Assembly (NCBI RefSeq): GCF_963259705.1
Contig: NC_081861.1
Span: forward strand, 68,181,623-68,245,622
Length of the DNA: 64,000 bases
Reading direction: 5' to 3'
From: Myotis daubentonii
Lineage: Eukaryota > Chordata > Mammalia > Chiroptera > Vespertilionidae
Shown: positions 1 to 11,905 of the stretch, in pieces
Position numbering within the stretch: position 1 is the stretch's first letter
How the letters are laid out: each line of letters begins with the position of its first letter
Program-made: the position numbers and the translations under genes
The notes under the pieces: generated by a model
Databases searched by the model: none
Seen by the model: the letters and a program-made list of their open reading frames with translations, nothing else
Told to the model about the DNA's origin: nothing

Positions 1-1367
1 AAGAACTAAAAACCTATCCTCCTCAGACTATTCCAAAAAATTCAAGAGGAAGCAACACTTCCAAGCTCTTTTTTTGAAGCCAGCATTACTGTAATTCCAA
101 AACCACATTAAGACACCACAAATAAAGAGAACTAAAGGCCAATATTCTTGATGAACAAAATCCTCAACAAAATTTTAGCAAATCGGATCCAGCATTACAT
201 TAGAAAGATCATACACTGTGACCAAGTGAGATTTATTACGGGGATGCAAGGATGGTACAATATCTGCAAATCAATAAATATGATACATCGCATAAACAAA
301 TAGACAAAAATCACATAATCATAGCAATCGATGCAGAAAAGGCATTTGGCAAAACCCAACACCCTTTCTTCATAAAAACTCTCAGCAAGGTGGGAATAGT
401 GGTATGATACCTTAACATAATAAAAACCTTATAAGACAAACCTACAGCCAATGCCGTACTCAATGGGCAAAAACTAAATCCATTTCCCCTAAGGAAAGGA
501 ATAAGACAGGGACGCCCACTTTCACTACTCCTGATTGACAAAGTACTGGAAGTGCTAGCCATAATGATCAGACGAAAAGAAGAAATAAAAAGCCTCCAAA
601 TTGCAAAAGAAGACGTAAAACTGTCCTTATTCAAAGATGGCATGATACTGTACATAGAAAACCCCAAAGACTTCATCAAAAAACTACTAGACTTAATAAA
701 TGAATTTGGAAATGTAGCAGGATACAAAATTAATGCCCAGAAATCCATGGCTTTTTTATAATGAACTCACAGAAAGAGAAAGTTTAAAAAAAATTCCCAT
801 TTACCATTGCACACAAAAAAAGTAAGATACCTGGGAATAAACTTAACCAAGGAGTTAAAGACCTGTATTCAGAAAACTACAGGATATTGAAAGAAGAGAT
901 AGAGGAAGACATAAACAAATTGAAGAACATACCATGTTCATGGATTAGTAGAATCAACATCATTAAAATGTCCATACTTCCCAAAACTGTGTATAGTTTC
1001 AATGCACTCCCATCAAAATACCAATGGCATATTTCACAGACCTAGATCAAACTCTCCAAAAATTAATCTGGAATAAAAAAGACCCTGAATAGCCACAGCA
1101 ATCCTGAGAAAGAAGAACAAAGTTGGAGGGATCACAATACCAGATATCAAGCTATATTACCAAGCCACGGTTCTCAAAACTGCCTTGTACTGGCACAAGA
1201 ACAGACATATAGATCAAGCGAATAGAACAGAGAACCCAGAAATAGACCCAAGCCATTATGCTCCATTAATATTTGGCAAAGGATGCAAGAGCTTACAATG
1301 GAGTCAAAACAGTCTCTTCAATAAATGGTGCTGAGAAATTTGGTCAGATACAAGCAAAAAAAAAAAA

Positions 1368-1715
1368 ATGAAACTAGATCACCAACTTAACCCATTCACA
1401 AAAACAAACTCAGAATGGTTAAAGGACTTACAAGTAAGACGGAAAACCATAAAAATCTTAGAAGACTCCATAGGAAGCAAAATATCAGACATAGGTCATA
1501 GCCCTATCTTTACTAATACAGCTCCTAGTGCAATGGAAATTAATGAGAAAATAAACAAATGGGACTACATCAAAATAAAAAGCTTTTGCACAGCAAAAGA
1601 AACCATCAACAAAACAAGAAAGCCTACTGCATGGGAGAACATATTTGCCAATGATATTTCAGATAACAGTTTAATCTCCAAAATTTACAGGGAATTCATA
1701 AAACTTAACAAATGA
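1368..1715 (+). pseudogene. L1 ORF2 C-terminal fragment, open for 115 codons
   Basis: This is the longest uninterrupted stretch of the decayed ORF2 in this element. It covers the region after the reverse transcriptase (residues such as KLDHQLNPFTKTNSEW and KINKWDYIKIKSFC, typical of mammalian L1 ORF2p downstream of RT). It is part of the L1, not a host gene, and has no own promoter or start context. Confidence 0.85.
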
Positions 1716-2038
1716 AGATAAACAATCCAATCAAAAAATAGGCAAAGGACTTAAATAGACACTTTTCAAAGAGAACATACAGTAGGCTGAGAGACATATG
1801 AAAACATGCTCAAAGTCACTAATCATCTGAGAGATGCAAATCAAAACAAAAATGAGGTACCATCTCACACCTGTCAGAATGGCTATCATCAACAAATCAA
1901 CAAACGACAAGTGCTGGTGAGGATGTGGAGATAATGCAAACTGGTGCAAACCCTGTGGAAAACAGTATGGAATTTCCTCAAAAAGTTAAAAATGGAACTT
2001 CCATTTGACCCAGTGATCCCATGTCTAGGACTATATCC

Positions 2039-2809
2039 TGCTGGGGTCCAACTCCAGCAGGTCCAGGGGTCCCCAAAGGTGTGGACAGAGTCAGTGAAGA
2101 AGGAATGACACGGAGACAGCGTTCAGTTGATCAGCAGCCTAGCCAGAATCTCTAGCCAAGTTCTGGTCAGGATCTCCAGCGAAGTTCTGGTTAGGATCTC
2201 CAGCCAGGTTCTGCATCCATGTTCTCTTGCTAGGTTCTCCAGCCAGGGTCTCCAGGTTCTCCAGCCAGGTTCAGTCACCAGGTTCTAGTCAGGTTCTCTT
2301 GCCATGTTCTATCCAGGTTCTGTAGCCAGGTTCTGTCTCTAGGTTCTTCAGCCAGGTTCTCTTGCTAGGTTCTGTCTCTAGGTTCTGTGGCCAGTTTCTG
2401 TCCAGGATCTTTTGCCATGTTCTCTCCAGTGAAGTTCTTATCTAGGTTCTGTGTAGGTTCTGTGTCCTGTTGTCTTGTTACATCTGTATTTATACCAGTT
2501 GATTCCAATCCTATCAATCTCTATTCCAAAGGTTAGGGCGTTTCTTATCTCCATTCCAGGGAGTAAAGATTATGTAGCTTAAGCATGAGTGTTTGTAGTT
2601 AAAGTGATTAATTACCTGCCTGGCACTTAGTTAAGGGGTTTTATTCCCTCCCTAACTTCAGGGGAAAATCCCTACCTGGGGAAACAACCTTTCTCAGAGA
2701 GGTGACCTTGGTTAAAACACATAGTGCAAAGAAGGTGAGCAAACATTAAGAACAGTACGCCATATATGCCAGGTCCCTTGAAACAGCAAGGATGGACTGG
2801 CTCCCGGCA
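2039..2809 (+). mobile_element. Solo LTR, copy 1 of a bat ERV family, inserted in L1
   Basis: The element begins TGCTGGGGTCCAAC and ends GGCTCCCGGCA, so it has TG...CA ends. It is flanked by a perfect 6-bp duplication ATATCC (2033-2038 and 2810-2815), and the L1 sequence is continuous once it is removed. No internal retroviral region is present, so it is a solo LTR of 771 bp. The 5' half is a degenerate tandem array built on GGTTCT/CCAG units; the 3' half is unique. A 6-bp duplication is usual for class II (ERVK-like) elements, but the class is inferred. Related copies lie at 10109-11059 and 60025-60918. Confidence 0.9.
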
Positions 2810-3356
2810 ATATCCCAAGAAACCCAAAGCACCAATCAAAAAGGATATATGCACCCCTATGTTCATAGCAGCACAATTTACAATTGCTAAGATTTGGAAA
2901 TAGCCTAAGTGCCCATCAGCAGATGAATGGATTAAAAGCAGTGGTACATCTACACAATGGAATACTATGGTGCTATAAAAAACAAGGAACTTTTACCATT
3001 TGCAACAGCATGGGTCAAATTGGAGAGCATTATGCTAAGTGAAATAAGCCAGTTGGAGAAAGATAAATATCACATGATCTCACTCATATGTAGCATATAA
3101 TGATCGACATAAACTAACAAAAATAGATCCAGAGACAAGGTAGCACTGAACAGACATTCCAACCTCAGAAGGCAGGGAAGAGGGGGTTAGAGAGCAACCA
3201 AAGGACTTGCATGCATGGATATTAACATAACCATTGGACCCAGACACTGAGGCAGTGTTGGCTTGCCTTCAGTGGTGAGATTGGTGGTGGGGGGGGGGGG
3301 GGGTCAATTGGGGAAAAAGGAGACATATGTACTAGTAATACTTTAAACAATTAAAA

Positions 3357-5015
3357 AAAAGTTTTCTTATTCACTCATGAAGTTATAATAATCTATTCCA
3401 ATTATTCCAATTAATTAACAAACACAATAGCTGGCTTCATTTTAATCCGTTACCATTTTGTCATCCAGAAAATCGTCTAAAATAGCTAAATTAGAAATAG
3501 AAACGTCAGGATTTCTATGGCTTCCTTAGCTTTTACAATGAGAGATGCTTCATTGTACAAAACTCAAAATAATAATAGCATCGTGCTTGTGGAAGGTGGA
3601 AGGCATATGTTTCTCTAGTGCCTGGAATCTAATAATTAAAATCTATTCTTATGTATCTCCAAACAGTTGTTCTCTAAGAGGATGCCTGTATTTTATATGA
3701 GAAAACAGTACAGTATTCTTGATGAAAATTCACATATAACACTTGCAAAACAATGATTTATGAAAATGTTTCTTTGTAGTCACTGTGGGCCCACTTATTT
3801 TTTCTCAAGACCACAGCTCCTAATATGTATGAACAAAATTGGAATATCCATCACTATGGATGTTGGAATGTTTGGAGTGGCTGCACTATAAACTGTTATA
3901 AATTTATGTTTTATTGAAATTTCCTAAAGCCTTTTTCTGTCCCAGGATCTCATGAAGGATTCCACATTACAATTGTGCATCATGTATCCTTTAGGTTTCT
4001 CTTGACTGTGAAAGGTTGTTGTACTGTTCTTGTTTTTGATGATCTTTATACTTATGAAGATTACTGATCAGGTATTTTGTAGAATATCCTTCAATTTGTT
4101 AAGCGTCTAATATTTTTAAACTTAGATTTCATAGCAGAAGACTCAAATATATGTTTCTATGTACCAACATAGCCTTTGAGAAAGTGTTTACACCTTTAGT
4201 TCTAAGTTCAAAGGAGACCAAATAAGTGACATAAATCTTCAATTTTCAATTATAGGCCTAGCCATGGCAACATTGATTAGATACTTCTATTTCTAAAACA
4301 GACAAAAACCTTGCCCATTTATTTTAATTGTGCTTGATTTTTATTGGACTACTATACCAAGTGTCTTCTCATTTGAAGCTACACTTATTTTGTCTTTATC
4401 TGCTTTTCATTTGTCATTTCTTTTAACAATGTGATTGGAAAGTTATTATGATTGCATAGAGATATCTTATGGCTAGAAATAAACTAGAACTATATAAGAA
4501 AGTGTAAAATGCTGACCAAAATTTCCAACTATTCAAAATTTGTTTTATTTGTTTTTGTACCTTTAATATCTTAAGAGAAATACATAAATCACAATGAAAA
4601 TAAACTTAAAGCAGGAATTTATTCCCTAAATAACTTCAAGTTATGTTCTTAATCATAAATGATTCCTTTCATTATTCTGTATTTTTATACCTAATTTATC
4701 ATATTGTCCCCTATTTAGTTTGCCCATATGAAATCTGAGAACAACAGTTTTAAACTATATTTATTGTTAAAATGATATGTTTGTTAATGTATAAATGACT
4801 ATCCTAATGTATCCACAAGTGTAGTACATGGCTTACTTATATGTATTTTATGCAAAAATTTTTGTCACTGAATTTAATGTTTTCAGTATTACTGATTTAG
4901 TGTTATTCTCTATAAAGAGGTAGCAATGACTATATATATATTAAAAGCTCAAAGGTACTTTCCTAACCCCTTTATACTCAATAGATAATTTATAAGAGAC
5001 CTATTTTACGGCAAG
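3357..5015. other. Unassigned AT-rich DNA
   Basis: AT-rich single-copy-looking sequence. I see no long open frame, no recognisable repeat and no splice-bounded coding block. Old, strongly diverged repeats could be hidden here. Confidence 0.5.
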
Positions 5016-5021
5016 TGTGAC

Positions 5022-5650
5022 TATGGGAAACAGTTTATTGTCTTCACTATCTGATAAGCATAGACAGAGAACCCCCTGAAGGCTGGGTGCCTTTGAAGCC
5101 CTAGCAAAGGTCGAAGCTAGGTGCCACCTCTGTTTGTCCAGACCAGGGGTGGGCAAACTTTTTGACTCCAGGGCCACAATGGGTTCTTAAACTGGACTGG
5201 AGGGCCGGAACAAAAGCATGGATGGAATGTTTGTGTGAACTAATATAAATTCAAAGTAAACATCATTACATAAAAGGGTATGGTCTTTTTTTTTTTTTTA
5301 GTTTTATTCATTTCAAAAGGGCCGGATCTGGCCCGCTGGCCGTAGTTTGCCCAGGGCTGGTCCAGACAGTGGTAGCTGAAACAACTCCCCCATTTATTAT
5401 TATGTAAATCCTTGCTGATGGGCTAGGGGGTTCGCCTGCCTAAGGGCTATGCTATGGGGGTATGCCAGATCAATAAATGCTTGGTAAGGCCTGAGCACTG
5501 GTGGAAGTCCTTCCCCTTGAGTTGGACTTGCCCGCCTGGTCCCCCAATATTTCCAATTATCTCTTGTCTTTTCATTTTCATTTGTGTGTGGCTCTGCTCC
5601 CAGTTCCTGAACCCTGATCCACGCAGGACGGGGGAAGGAAACACTCAACA
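5022..5650 (+). mobile_element. Old solo LTR with a nested hAT MITE
   Basis: A moderately GC-rich block whose 3' part has LTR character: a polyadenylation signal AATAAA at 5471-5476, then a U5-like stretch ending CTCAACA. A 6-bp repeat TGTGAC flanks it at 5016-5021 and 5651-5656. The first bases read TATGGG rather than TG, which could be a mutated terminus, so the 5' boundary is less sure than the 3' one. Without the hAT insert it would be about 405 bp. No internal retroviral sequence adjoins it. Short open frames across it are antisense or chance. Confidence 0.62.
5144..5359 (+). mobile_element. Non-autonomous hAT element (MITE)
   Basis: Ends are inverted repeats: the left starts CAGGGGTGGGCAAACTTTTT and the right, read in reverse, starts CAGCCCTGGGCAAACTACGG. 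An exact 8-bp duplication GTCCAGAC flanks it (5136-5143 and 5360-5367), the hAT hallmark. At 216 bp it cannot encode a transposase. It sits inside the LTR-like block 5022-5650 and so is younger than it. Confidence 0.9.
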
Positions 5651-5656
5651 TGTGAC

Positions 5657-6271
5657 CAAGTAATTTATCAACTAATTGATGAGATGGGATTCTAAAGATC
5701 AAGGAAAATGACTTAACCATTGTATGTTGAGTTCCCCACTTCTAAAATAAGCATTGTGCCTTCCCTTGTGCATCTAGTGAGGGGTGCAAGAATAGACTGA
5801 GAATTCCTTACAGCAAAATACATGCATACATACATAAAATAAAGTATTTGTTTTTACTATCAGTAGCATATAAGTGGAATCTTAAATTTAGAAAGGTGAT
5901 TCTATCCATTCTAATTCCAAAGTGACTCATTCAATTTTATTCAATGTTGCATTAAATTTCACTGTTAATCACATTGGAATATTTTACTTAAATGAAAAAC
6001 TGTTGTATGTCACTTACACAGTTTTTTAAAACTTGGCATCTGAAAATACATTTTGGTGTCACTGAGAACTGTCTGTACTTAATTTTTCTCCTCTATTTAT
6101 TTTCCATAGAAGAATTTTTCGGCAATGAAATCTTAATTGTTGAAAACTCATGATCAATTACAGCTCTGGTAATTGTCAACCCCCTTAAGAACATTAGGAA
6201 ATGTAGTAGAAGATGTTCCAGAAATTCCTAGACTGTAGCATATAATATATATTTTTTCCTTTCAAGTCACC
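5657..6271. other. Unassigned AT-rich DNA
   Basis: No recognisable repeat or coding signal; a short (CATA)n-like run lies at about 5820-5840. Confidence 0.45.
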
Positions 6272-6372
6272 TTTTTTATCCTTTCTATTGAATTTATTGG
6301 GGTTATACTGGTTAAGAAAATTATGCAGGTTTCAGGTCTACAATTCCACAACACATTATCTGTACTAAGCAG
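6272..6372 (-). mobile_element. L1 3' UTR end fragment, antisense
   Basis: The stretch with TTGAATTTATTGGGGTTATA followed by a block reading 'aggtttcaggtctacaattc' matches, in antisense, the old L1 3' end seen in sense at 49740-49830. About 100 bp survive, without a clear tail or target duplication. Confidence 0.62.
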
Positions 6373-6976
6373 AGAGACATATAATATTGTTCTTTCTTGA
6401 GAATTTTTAACTATGAGATATGATAACATTGATAAAAGCCACACAGTTCACAAATCCTTAAATGAAAAGAAAATTTTAATTCTATTAGTTTTCTAAAATT
6501 GTTTGGTAATGGCTATTGCAGACACAGCAGAGGAGTGCACCAGCTGTAATTATAGTATTGAACAGTTTAACAAATAACAAATTATATTCATCAACATTTA
6601 CCAAGCATTTTGTTTCTTTTCTTTCAAGGGACAAATTTAAAAATCTCTGCACAGATGCACACATGTACAGCATGACAACTGCCTTGGCAAAAGGCTCTTT
6701 GTTTTCCTGAATGGTTCCATTTTGATCTTCAGTCAATGACTGTTATTGATTCCTGAAACAAATATGATTCTTTCTTGTATTTATTGTGCAGATTCTCTCT
6801 TGTTAATTACTCTTAGTTCAAATCACTTTGTATTTCATTAAAGTGAACAAAATGAAGGATTTAAAGAAATAAATCATGCTGCACTGTTACTGCAGTTATC
6901 TTTCCCCTACTTTTCAGTTCTTTGAATACTAATAAAAATAAAGTGATTTCCTTCTTTGCCTATTTTTCTCAATAAT

Positions 6977-6978
<2 letters not shown>
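6373..6978. other. Unassigned AT-rich DNA
   Basis: Overlapping open frames of 64-83 codons on both strands lie at 6485-6736, but neither resembles a known family and both lack supporting splice or promoter context. Treated as non-coding. Confidence 0.4.

Positions 6979-7022
<44 letters not shown>
6979..7022. repeat. (GT)n microsatellite
   Basis: Uninterrupted GT dinucleotide run of about 22 units, a likely length-polymorphic site. Confidence 0.98.
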
Positions 7023-7024
<2 letters not shown>

Positions 7025-7329
7025 AGGGGGTGGTTTATTTGCGCTGGGCACCAATAGTAAAGGTTTCATAGCAAGAGGTAGGAAGACACTCTTCTTTGAA
7101 CATTTTTGGACTTTTATTGTTTGTTTGTTTGTTTGTTTTTCAGAAAGTTGTTGCTCATGTAGGTGACATTGTCATTTTATTATCTAGAGATGTATTTCTT
7201 TATTTTTATCATCTTCTATGTGCCAAACTCTAAGTAGTTTCCTAAATATTTTCAGCTAAAATAGAATAAGAAGTAATGTGACCTAGCAGGTCATACATAG
7301 AAATGATTTCCATCAAAAGATTGCATAAG

Positions 7330-7588
7330 CCTGAGCCACTTTGCCTCAGTGGACAGAACACCAGCCTTCAGACTGAAGGGTCCTGGTTTGATTCAGGTCA
7401 AGCGCACATACTTGGGTTGCAGGCTTGATCACCAGCTCAGGTCAGGGCACATGAAGGAGGCAACCAATCAGTGTGTCTCTCTCACATTGATAGTTCTCTC
7501 TCTGTGTCTCTCCTCCTCCCTCCCACTCTCTCTAAAAAAATCAATGGAAAAATGTCATCGGGTGAGGATTAACAAAAAAGAAAAAAAA
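7330..7588 (+). mobile_element. Ves SINE (tRNA-derived, vespertilionid bat)
   Basis: A tRNA-like 5' region (CTCAGTGGACAGAACACCAG then a B-box-like GGTTTGATTC) is followed by the Ves body with 'aggaggcaaccaatcag', a pyrimidine-rich CTCTCT tract and an A-rich tail. Imperfect target duplications ATTGCATAAG (7320-7329) and ATCGCATAAG (7589-7598) flank it. It is diverged. Such SINEs are transcribed by Pol III and mobilised by L1; this copy is not a tRNA gene. Confidence 0.9.
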
Positions 7589-7598
7589 ATCGCATAAG

Positions 7599-7879
7599 TA
7601 GAAATAAAATGAGAGTGAGAACATTAAAAGGACAGTGTGCAGGTAACATGCTCTAGCAACATGCAAATCCATTAAATATGTTTCGATTTTATAAATGTTC
7701 CATTATTTTCAGTAGAAAAGTTACCTGTTAACTGTTTATAGCATTTACAATAATATTTCTAGAGTGAAGTTTTTTTCCTGCTGCAAAATTTGTCTTCATT
7801 TATTGATCAAGCAAGATCAGCCATTTTATTAGTTCTAAAATGTAGATAACTGTGTGAATCCACAGAAAAAAAGATTAAA

Positions 7880-7944
<65 letters not shown>

Positions 7945-9035
7945 TGTATAACTATTATATGTAAAACAGTGTTATATAAAATGGTCCATCTTTTCTTGGA
8001 ATGCATATGGCCATCTACTAATACTTAACCAAAGAGATAAAATTAACTCTACATTTTTTTTTTTTACATTCAAAGCTGATTTCCCAAATAGTCTGTAGGG
8101 TAAGTAGTTAAAAAATATTCTTGCTTGTATTGTCATTTATGCTTTCTAGAATAATGAGAAATACATAGGCTTTATCACTTTTGCTTGTCAAAAGAGAAGC
8201 AATGCCTTTCTTCCCTCAGAAGTACTTTCTTTTGAACTTGCAAATCAAAATAAACTTGATCACATCAATACCTAATTAAAATAAGTATGATTGGAAGTCC
8301 TAAAACAAATTAGCCTCAATATCCTTAATATAATCAAAATACACTGCAACACTCTCTTTTATAAATTTCAATCAGTAACCGCACTTTCAAATGAACAAAT
8401 TTTCAAGAATGAGTATTTTAACGCAAAATTGAAAAACAGACAAGTGATTTTTAAATCTATCTTATAGCAAATACAACACTATATCTATCTACTCATTCCC
8501 AATTTAAATATATATACCTGACAATCACAAATATTCAAGAAGAAAATTAAGAGAACTTTCTATTTCTTAAAGAAATGAAATGATGCTTTCCTAGAAGTTT
8601 ATATCACATTTTCACCTGAAAAACTCCAAATATGCAGTTTTACTTTATTTTATTGGATTTTTATCCTCTAGAATAGCATCAGAGTTACATTTCTGAGCAC
8701 TTAATAAACTAAATACCAGTAACATTTACCACATCCTTGTAAGCACAGGTAAATTGGAGGAAGAGGAATGATGCTTTCATATATATATAGTGACCTAGCT
8801 CTGCTGTTAGTAAATCAGACAAAACATATTTTCTGTTTTGTTCCAATCACTAATGGACATGTCAAAAGGATATCCTCCACTTTAGTTTTCTGATTTCCTC
8901 CTTCTAGTCAATTTTTCATAACCATTCAGTAATTTCGAGAAATCGGCCTAATAGTTAAACAATAAATTATAATACACTGTTACTTTATGCCAGCTCTCAG
9001 TTTTAGTCATTTATTTTTTTTCTAATTTTTATTTT
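7599..9035. other. Unassigned AT-rich DNA with a TA microsatellite
   Basis: AT-rich DNA without a recognisable gene or repeat except the (TA)n run at 7881-7942. Confidence 0.45.
7881..7942. repeat. (TA)n microsatellite
   Basis: About 30 TA units, nearly uninterrupted. Confidence 0.97.
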
Positions 9036-9830
9036 TTTTCTTTATTGATTAAGGTATTACAAATGTGAACTTATCCTCCCATTGCCCCCCACTCCCCCAC
9101 TCATGCCCTCACCCCCTGGTATCTGTGTCCGTTGATTAGGCTTATATGCATATATAAAATTCCTTTGGTTGATCTCTCTCCCTTACACCCACCCTCCGCT
9201 ACCTTCCTTCTGAGGTTTGATGGTCTGATCGATGCTTCTCTGTCTCTGGATCTGTTTTTGTTCATCAGTTTATCTTGTTCATTATATTCCATGAATGAGT
9301 GAGATCATGTGATACTTATCTTTCTCTGACTGGCTTGTTCTGCTTAGCATAATGCTCTCCAGTTCCATCCATGCTGCTGCAAATAGTAAGAATTCCTTCT
9401 TTTTTAACACAGCATAGTATTCCATTGTGTAGATGTGCCACTGTTTTTTAATCCACTCATCTTCTGATGGGCACTTAGGCTGTTTCCAAATCTTAGCTTT
9501 TATAACTTGTGCTGCTATGAACATAGGGGTGCATATATCCTTTCTAATTGGTGTTTCTAGTTTCTTGGGATATATTCCTAGATGTGGGATCACTGGGTCA
9601 AATGGGAGTTTCATTTTTAGTTTTTTGAGGAAAATCCATACTGTTCTCCACAGTGGCTGCACCAGTCTGCATTCCCACCAGCAGTGTATGAGGGTTCCTT
9701 TTTCTCTGCATCCTCACCAGCACTTGTCATTTGTTGATTTGTTGATGATAGCCATTCTGATAGGTGTGAGATAGCCATTCTGATAGGTGTGAGATGGTAC
9801 CACATTATCGTTTTGATTTGCATTTCTTTG
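9036..9830 (-). mobile_element. 5'-truncated L1, antisense (ORF2 C-terminus and 3' UTR)
   Basis: Read on the minus strand, it starts in the last part of ORF2 and ends in a poly(A) tail, seen as the T-rich stretch at 9015-9045. The ORF2 C-terminus is open for 126 codons (9282-9662, ending ISLIHGI-stop), so this is one of the less decayed copies here. A 23-bp segment with 'gatagccattctgatagg' is duplicated in tandem at 9747-9792. Confidence 0.93.
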
Positions 9831-10108
9831 AGCATAATGAGATTACAAATTCTCATCAAAATTTCAAGTAACAACTTTCTGCATTCAATATTCAGGAATA
9901 ATTTTATGTACAGAAGACAGTGAATGCATAAATGATACATTGGAGGACTTCAGGGGGGAAAACCAACTTATTAAATAACCACCTCTACATTTTCATACCC
10001 AGAGTGTCCCATGACCACTAACTACAGTTATTAGAGAGTCGTTATTTTGCTAAAGCCAATATACTTAGAACAATCCTTAAATAAAATGCAATTTCACCTG
10101 TGGGTATA

Positions 10109-11059
10109 TGCTGGGGTCCAACCCCAGCAGGTCCCGGGGTTCCCAAAGGTGTAGACGGAGTTGGAGAAGAAGGAATGACACAGAGACAGCATTCAGTTGA
10201 TCAGCAGCCTAACCAGGATCTCTAGCCAGGATCTCCAGCCAAGTTCTGGTCAGGATCTCCAGCGAAGTTCTGTTCAGGATCTCCAGCGAAGTTCTGGTTA
10301 GGATCTCCAGCTAGGTTCTGTCCATGTTCTCTTGCTAAGTTCTCCAGCCAGGGTCTCCAGGTTCTCCAGCCAGGTTCTGTAGCCTTGTTCCCTCGCTAGG
10401 TTCTTCAGCCAGGTTCTGTCCAGGTTCTCCAGCCAGGTTCAGTCACCAGGTTCTAGTCAGGTTCTCTTGCCATGTTCTATCCAGGTTCTGTAGCCAGGTT
10501 CTGTCTCTAGGTTCTTCAGCCAGGTTCTCTTGCTAGGTTCTGTCTCTAGGTTCTGTGGTCAGTTTCTGTCCAGGATCTTTTGCCATGTTCTCTCGCTAGG
10601 TTCTGTCTCTAGGTTCTATGGCCAGTTTCTGTCCAGGATCTTTTGCTATGTTCTCTCCAGTGAAGTTCTTCTGTCTCTAGGTTCTGTGTAGGTTCTGTGT
10701 CTAGGTTCTGTGTCCTGTTGTCTTATTACATCTGTATTTATACCAGTTGATTCCAATCCTATCAATCTCTATTCCAAAGGTTAGGGCGTTTCTTATCTCC
10801 ATTCCAGGGAGTAAAGATTATGTAGCTTAAGCATGATTGTTCATAGTTAAAGTGATTAATTACCCACCTGGCACTTAGTTAAGGGGTTATATTCCCTCCC
10901 TAACTTCAGGGGAAAATCCCTACCTGGGGAAACAACCTTTCTCAGAGAGGTGACCTTGGTTAAAACACATAGTGCCAAGAAGGTGAGCAAACATATTAAG
11001 AACAGGATGCCATATAAGCCAGGTCCCTTGAAACAGCAAGGATGGACCGGCTCCCGGCA
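10109..11059 (+). mobile_element. Solo LTR, copy 2
   Basis: Same family as 2039-2809: starts TGCTGGGGTCCAACCCC and ends GGCTCCCGGCA, 951 bp. A perfect 6-bp target duplication GGTATA flanks it (10103-10108 and 11060-11065). The tandem GGTTCT-type array is longer than in copy 1 and accounts for most of the size difference. The unique 3' part (CATTCCAGGGAGTAAAGATT onward) is nearly the same in all three copies. No internal proviral sequence is present. Confidence 0.93.
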
Positions 11060-11089
11060 GGTATAAAAATTGATCCAAAATATGAGGCA

Positions 11090-11310
11090 TCTATAATAAT
11101 CAAAGCATAATATGCAAATTGACCAAATGGCTGAACAATGGAAGGACCATCCAGATAACCTTCCAGACTACCTTCCGGACAAAGCCAGGGCTGCAAGGGC
11201 TAAGGTGACTGGAGCTGCGAGCGCCAAGGCATCCAGGGCTATGAGGGCTGAGGCAGCCAAGGCTGTGAGGGCCTAGCCCCTTATATGAATTTCATGCATC
11301 AGGCCTCTAA
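11090..11310 (+). mobile_element. Short non-autonomous Helitron (HeliBat-like)
   Basis: It starts TCTATAATAATC followed by 'cataatatgcaaattgacc', matching the HeliBat 5' end, and finishes with a hairpin-forming ATGAATTTCATGCAT block and CTAA. It lies between A and T, as Helitrons insert, without a target duplication. At 221 bp it carries no helicase. The middle is GC-rich, with degenerate repeats of 'gggctgaggcagccaaggct' type. Confidence 0.85.
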
Positions 11311-11469
11311 TAGTATTATAATAAAGAAGGGATAGAATCTTATGAGAGGCAAAGATTTGAGTGAGGTAAAGACCATTGTAAAGAGATGAGATAGGACAGA
11401 ACTAAAGACAAACCTGGTCTATTTCAAACTTAGTATCATCTTCCTGAGAGCAATGTCATTTAGTTCCCA

Positions 11470-11605
11470 GTCAAAAGATTTTGGTTCTAATCTTGCCTCT
11501 GATATGAACTAGTTGTTACCTCCCCTTCCTAGGCCTTAGGTTCCTCATCAGTAAAATGATGTAGATGAAACAAATGATATCTAAATGATCCACCAGAGTT
11601 AAGGT
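11470..11605 (+). mobile_element. MIR SINE remnant
   Basis: The order of blocks (GGTTCTAATCTTGCCTCTG, 'aggccttaggttcctcatc', 'agtaaaatgatgtagatga') follows the MIR core and 3' region. It is old and diverged, with no target duplication left. Confidence 0.6.
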
Positions 11606-11659
11606 TTCAGAAGAGACACCTAAAAAACAAAAACAAAACAATAACAAAAAAAACAAATA

Positions 11660-11770
11660 AACAAAAAACCTCTCTTTCACATTGATGTTCCTCTCTCTCT
11701 GTCTCGTCTCCCTTCCACTCTCTAAAATCATTGGAAAAATATCCTCGATGAGGTTTGACACACACAAAAA
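11660..11770 (+). mobile_element. 5'-truncated Ves SINE 3' end
   Basis: Only the CTCTCTTTCACATTGATGTT region and the pyrimidine tract plus tail of a Ves SINE are present. The tail runs into the purine microsatellite at 11777-11900, which probably grew from it. Confidence 0.75.
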
Positions 11771-11776
11771 AAAAAA

Positions 11777-11822
11777 GAAAGGAAGGAAGGAAGGAAGGAA
11801 GGAAGGAAGGAAGGAAGAGAAA

Positions 11823-11899
<77 letters not shown>

Positions 11900-11900
11900 A
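11777..11900. repeat. (GGAA)n/(GAAA)n compound microsatellite
   Basis: About 10 GGAA units followed by about 18 AAAG units. It lies directly after a Ves SINE tail. The long open frames crossing it on both strands are low-complexity artefacts. Confidence 0.97.
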
Positions 11901-11905
11901 ACACA

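Larger units (their letters stand above)
1..3356 (+). mobile_element. LINE-1 3' half (ORF2 RT region to A-tail), split by a solo LTR
   Basis: The sequence runs parallel to the ORF2 reverse transcriptase region of the L1 at 16120-22830, from about its position 20226 onward, then through the ORF2 C-terminus (ending near 3090) and a G-rich 3' UTR to a short A-tail near 3350. The 5' end lies outside the window. Many stops and frameshifts break the frame. The catalytic FADD block is altered: positions 630-641 read Phe-Lys-Asp-Gly, so the second catalytic Asp is lost. A solo LTR interrupts it at 2039-2809. The 3' UTR holds a 15-base G run at 3289-3303. This is a dead copy. Confidence 0.93.

Noticed and set aside
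2039..2809. Possibility that the three LTR copies belong to one provirus or a local segmental duplication
   Set aside because: Each has a different perfect 6-bp duplication and different flanks, so they are independent insertions.
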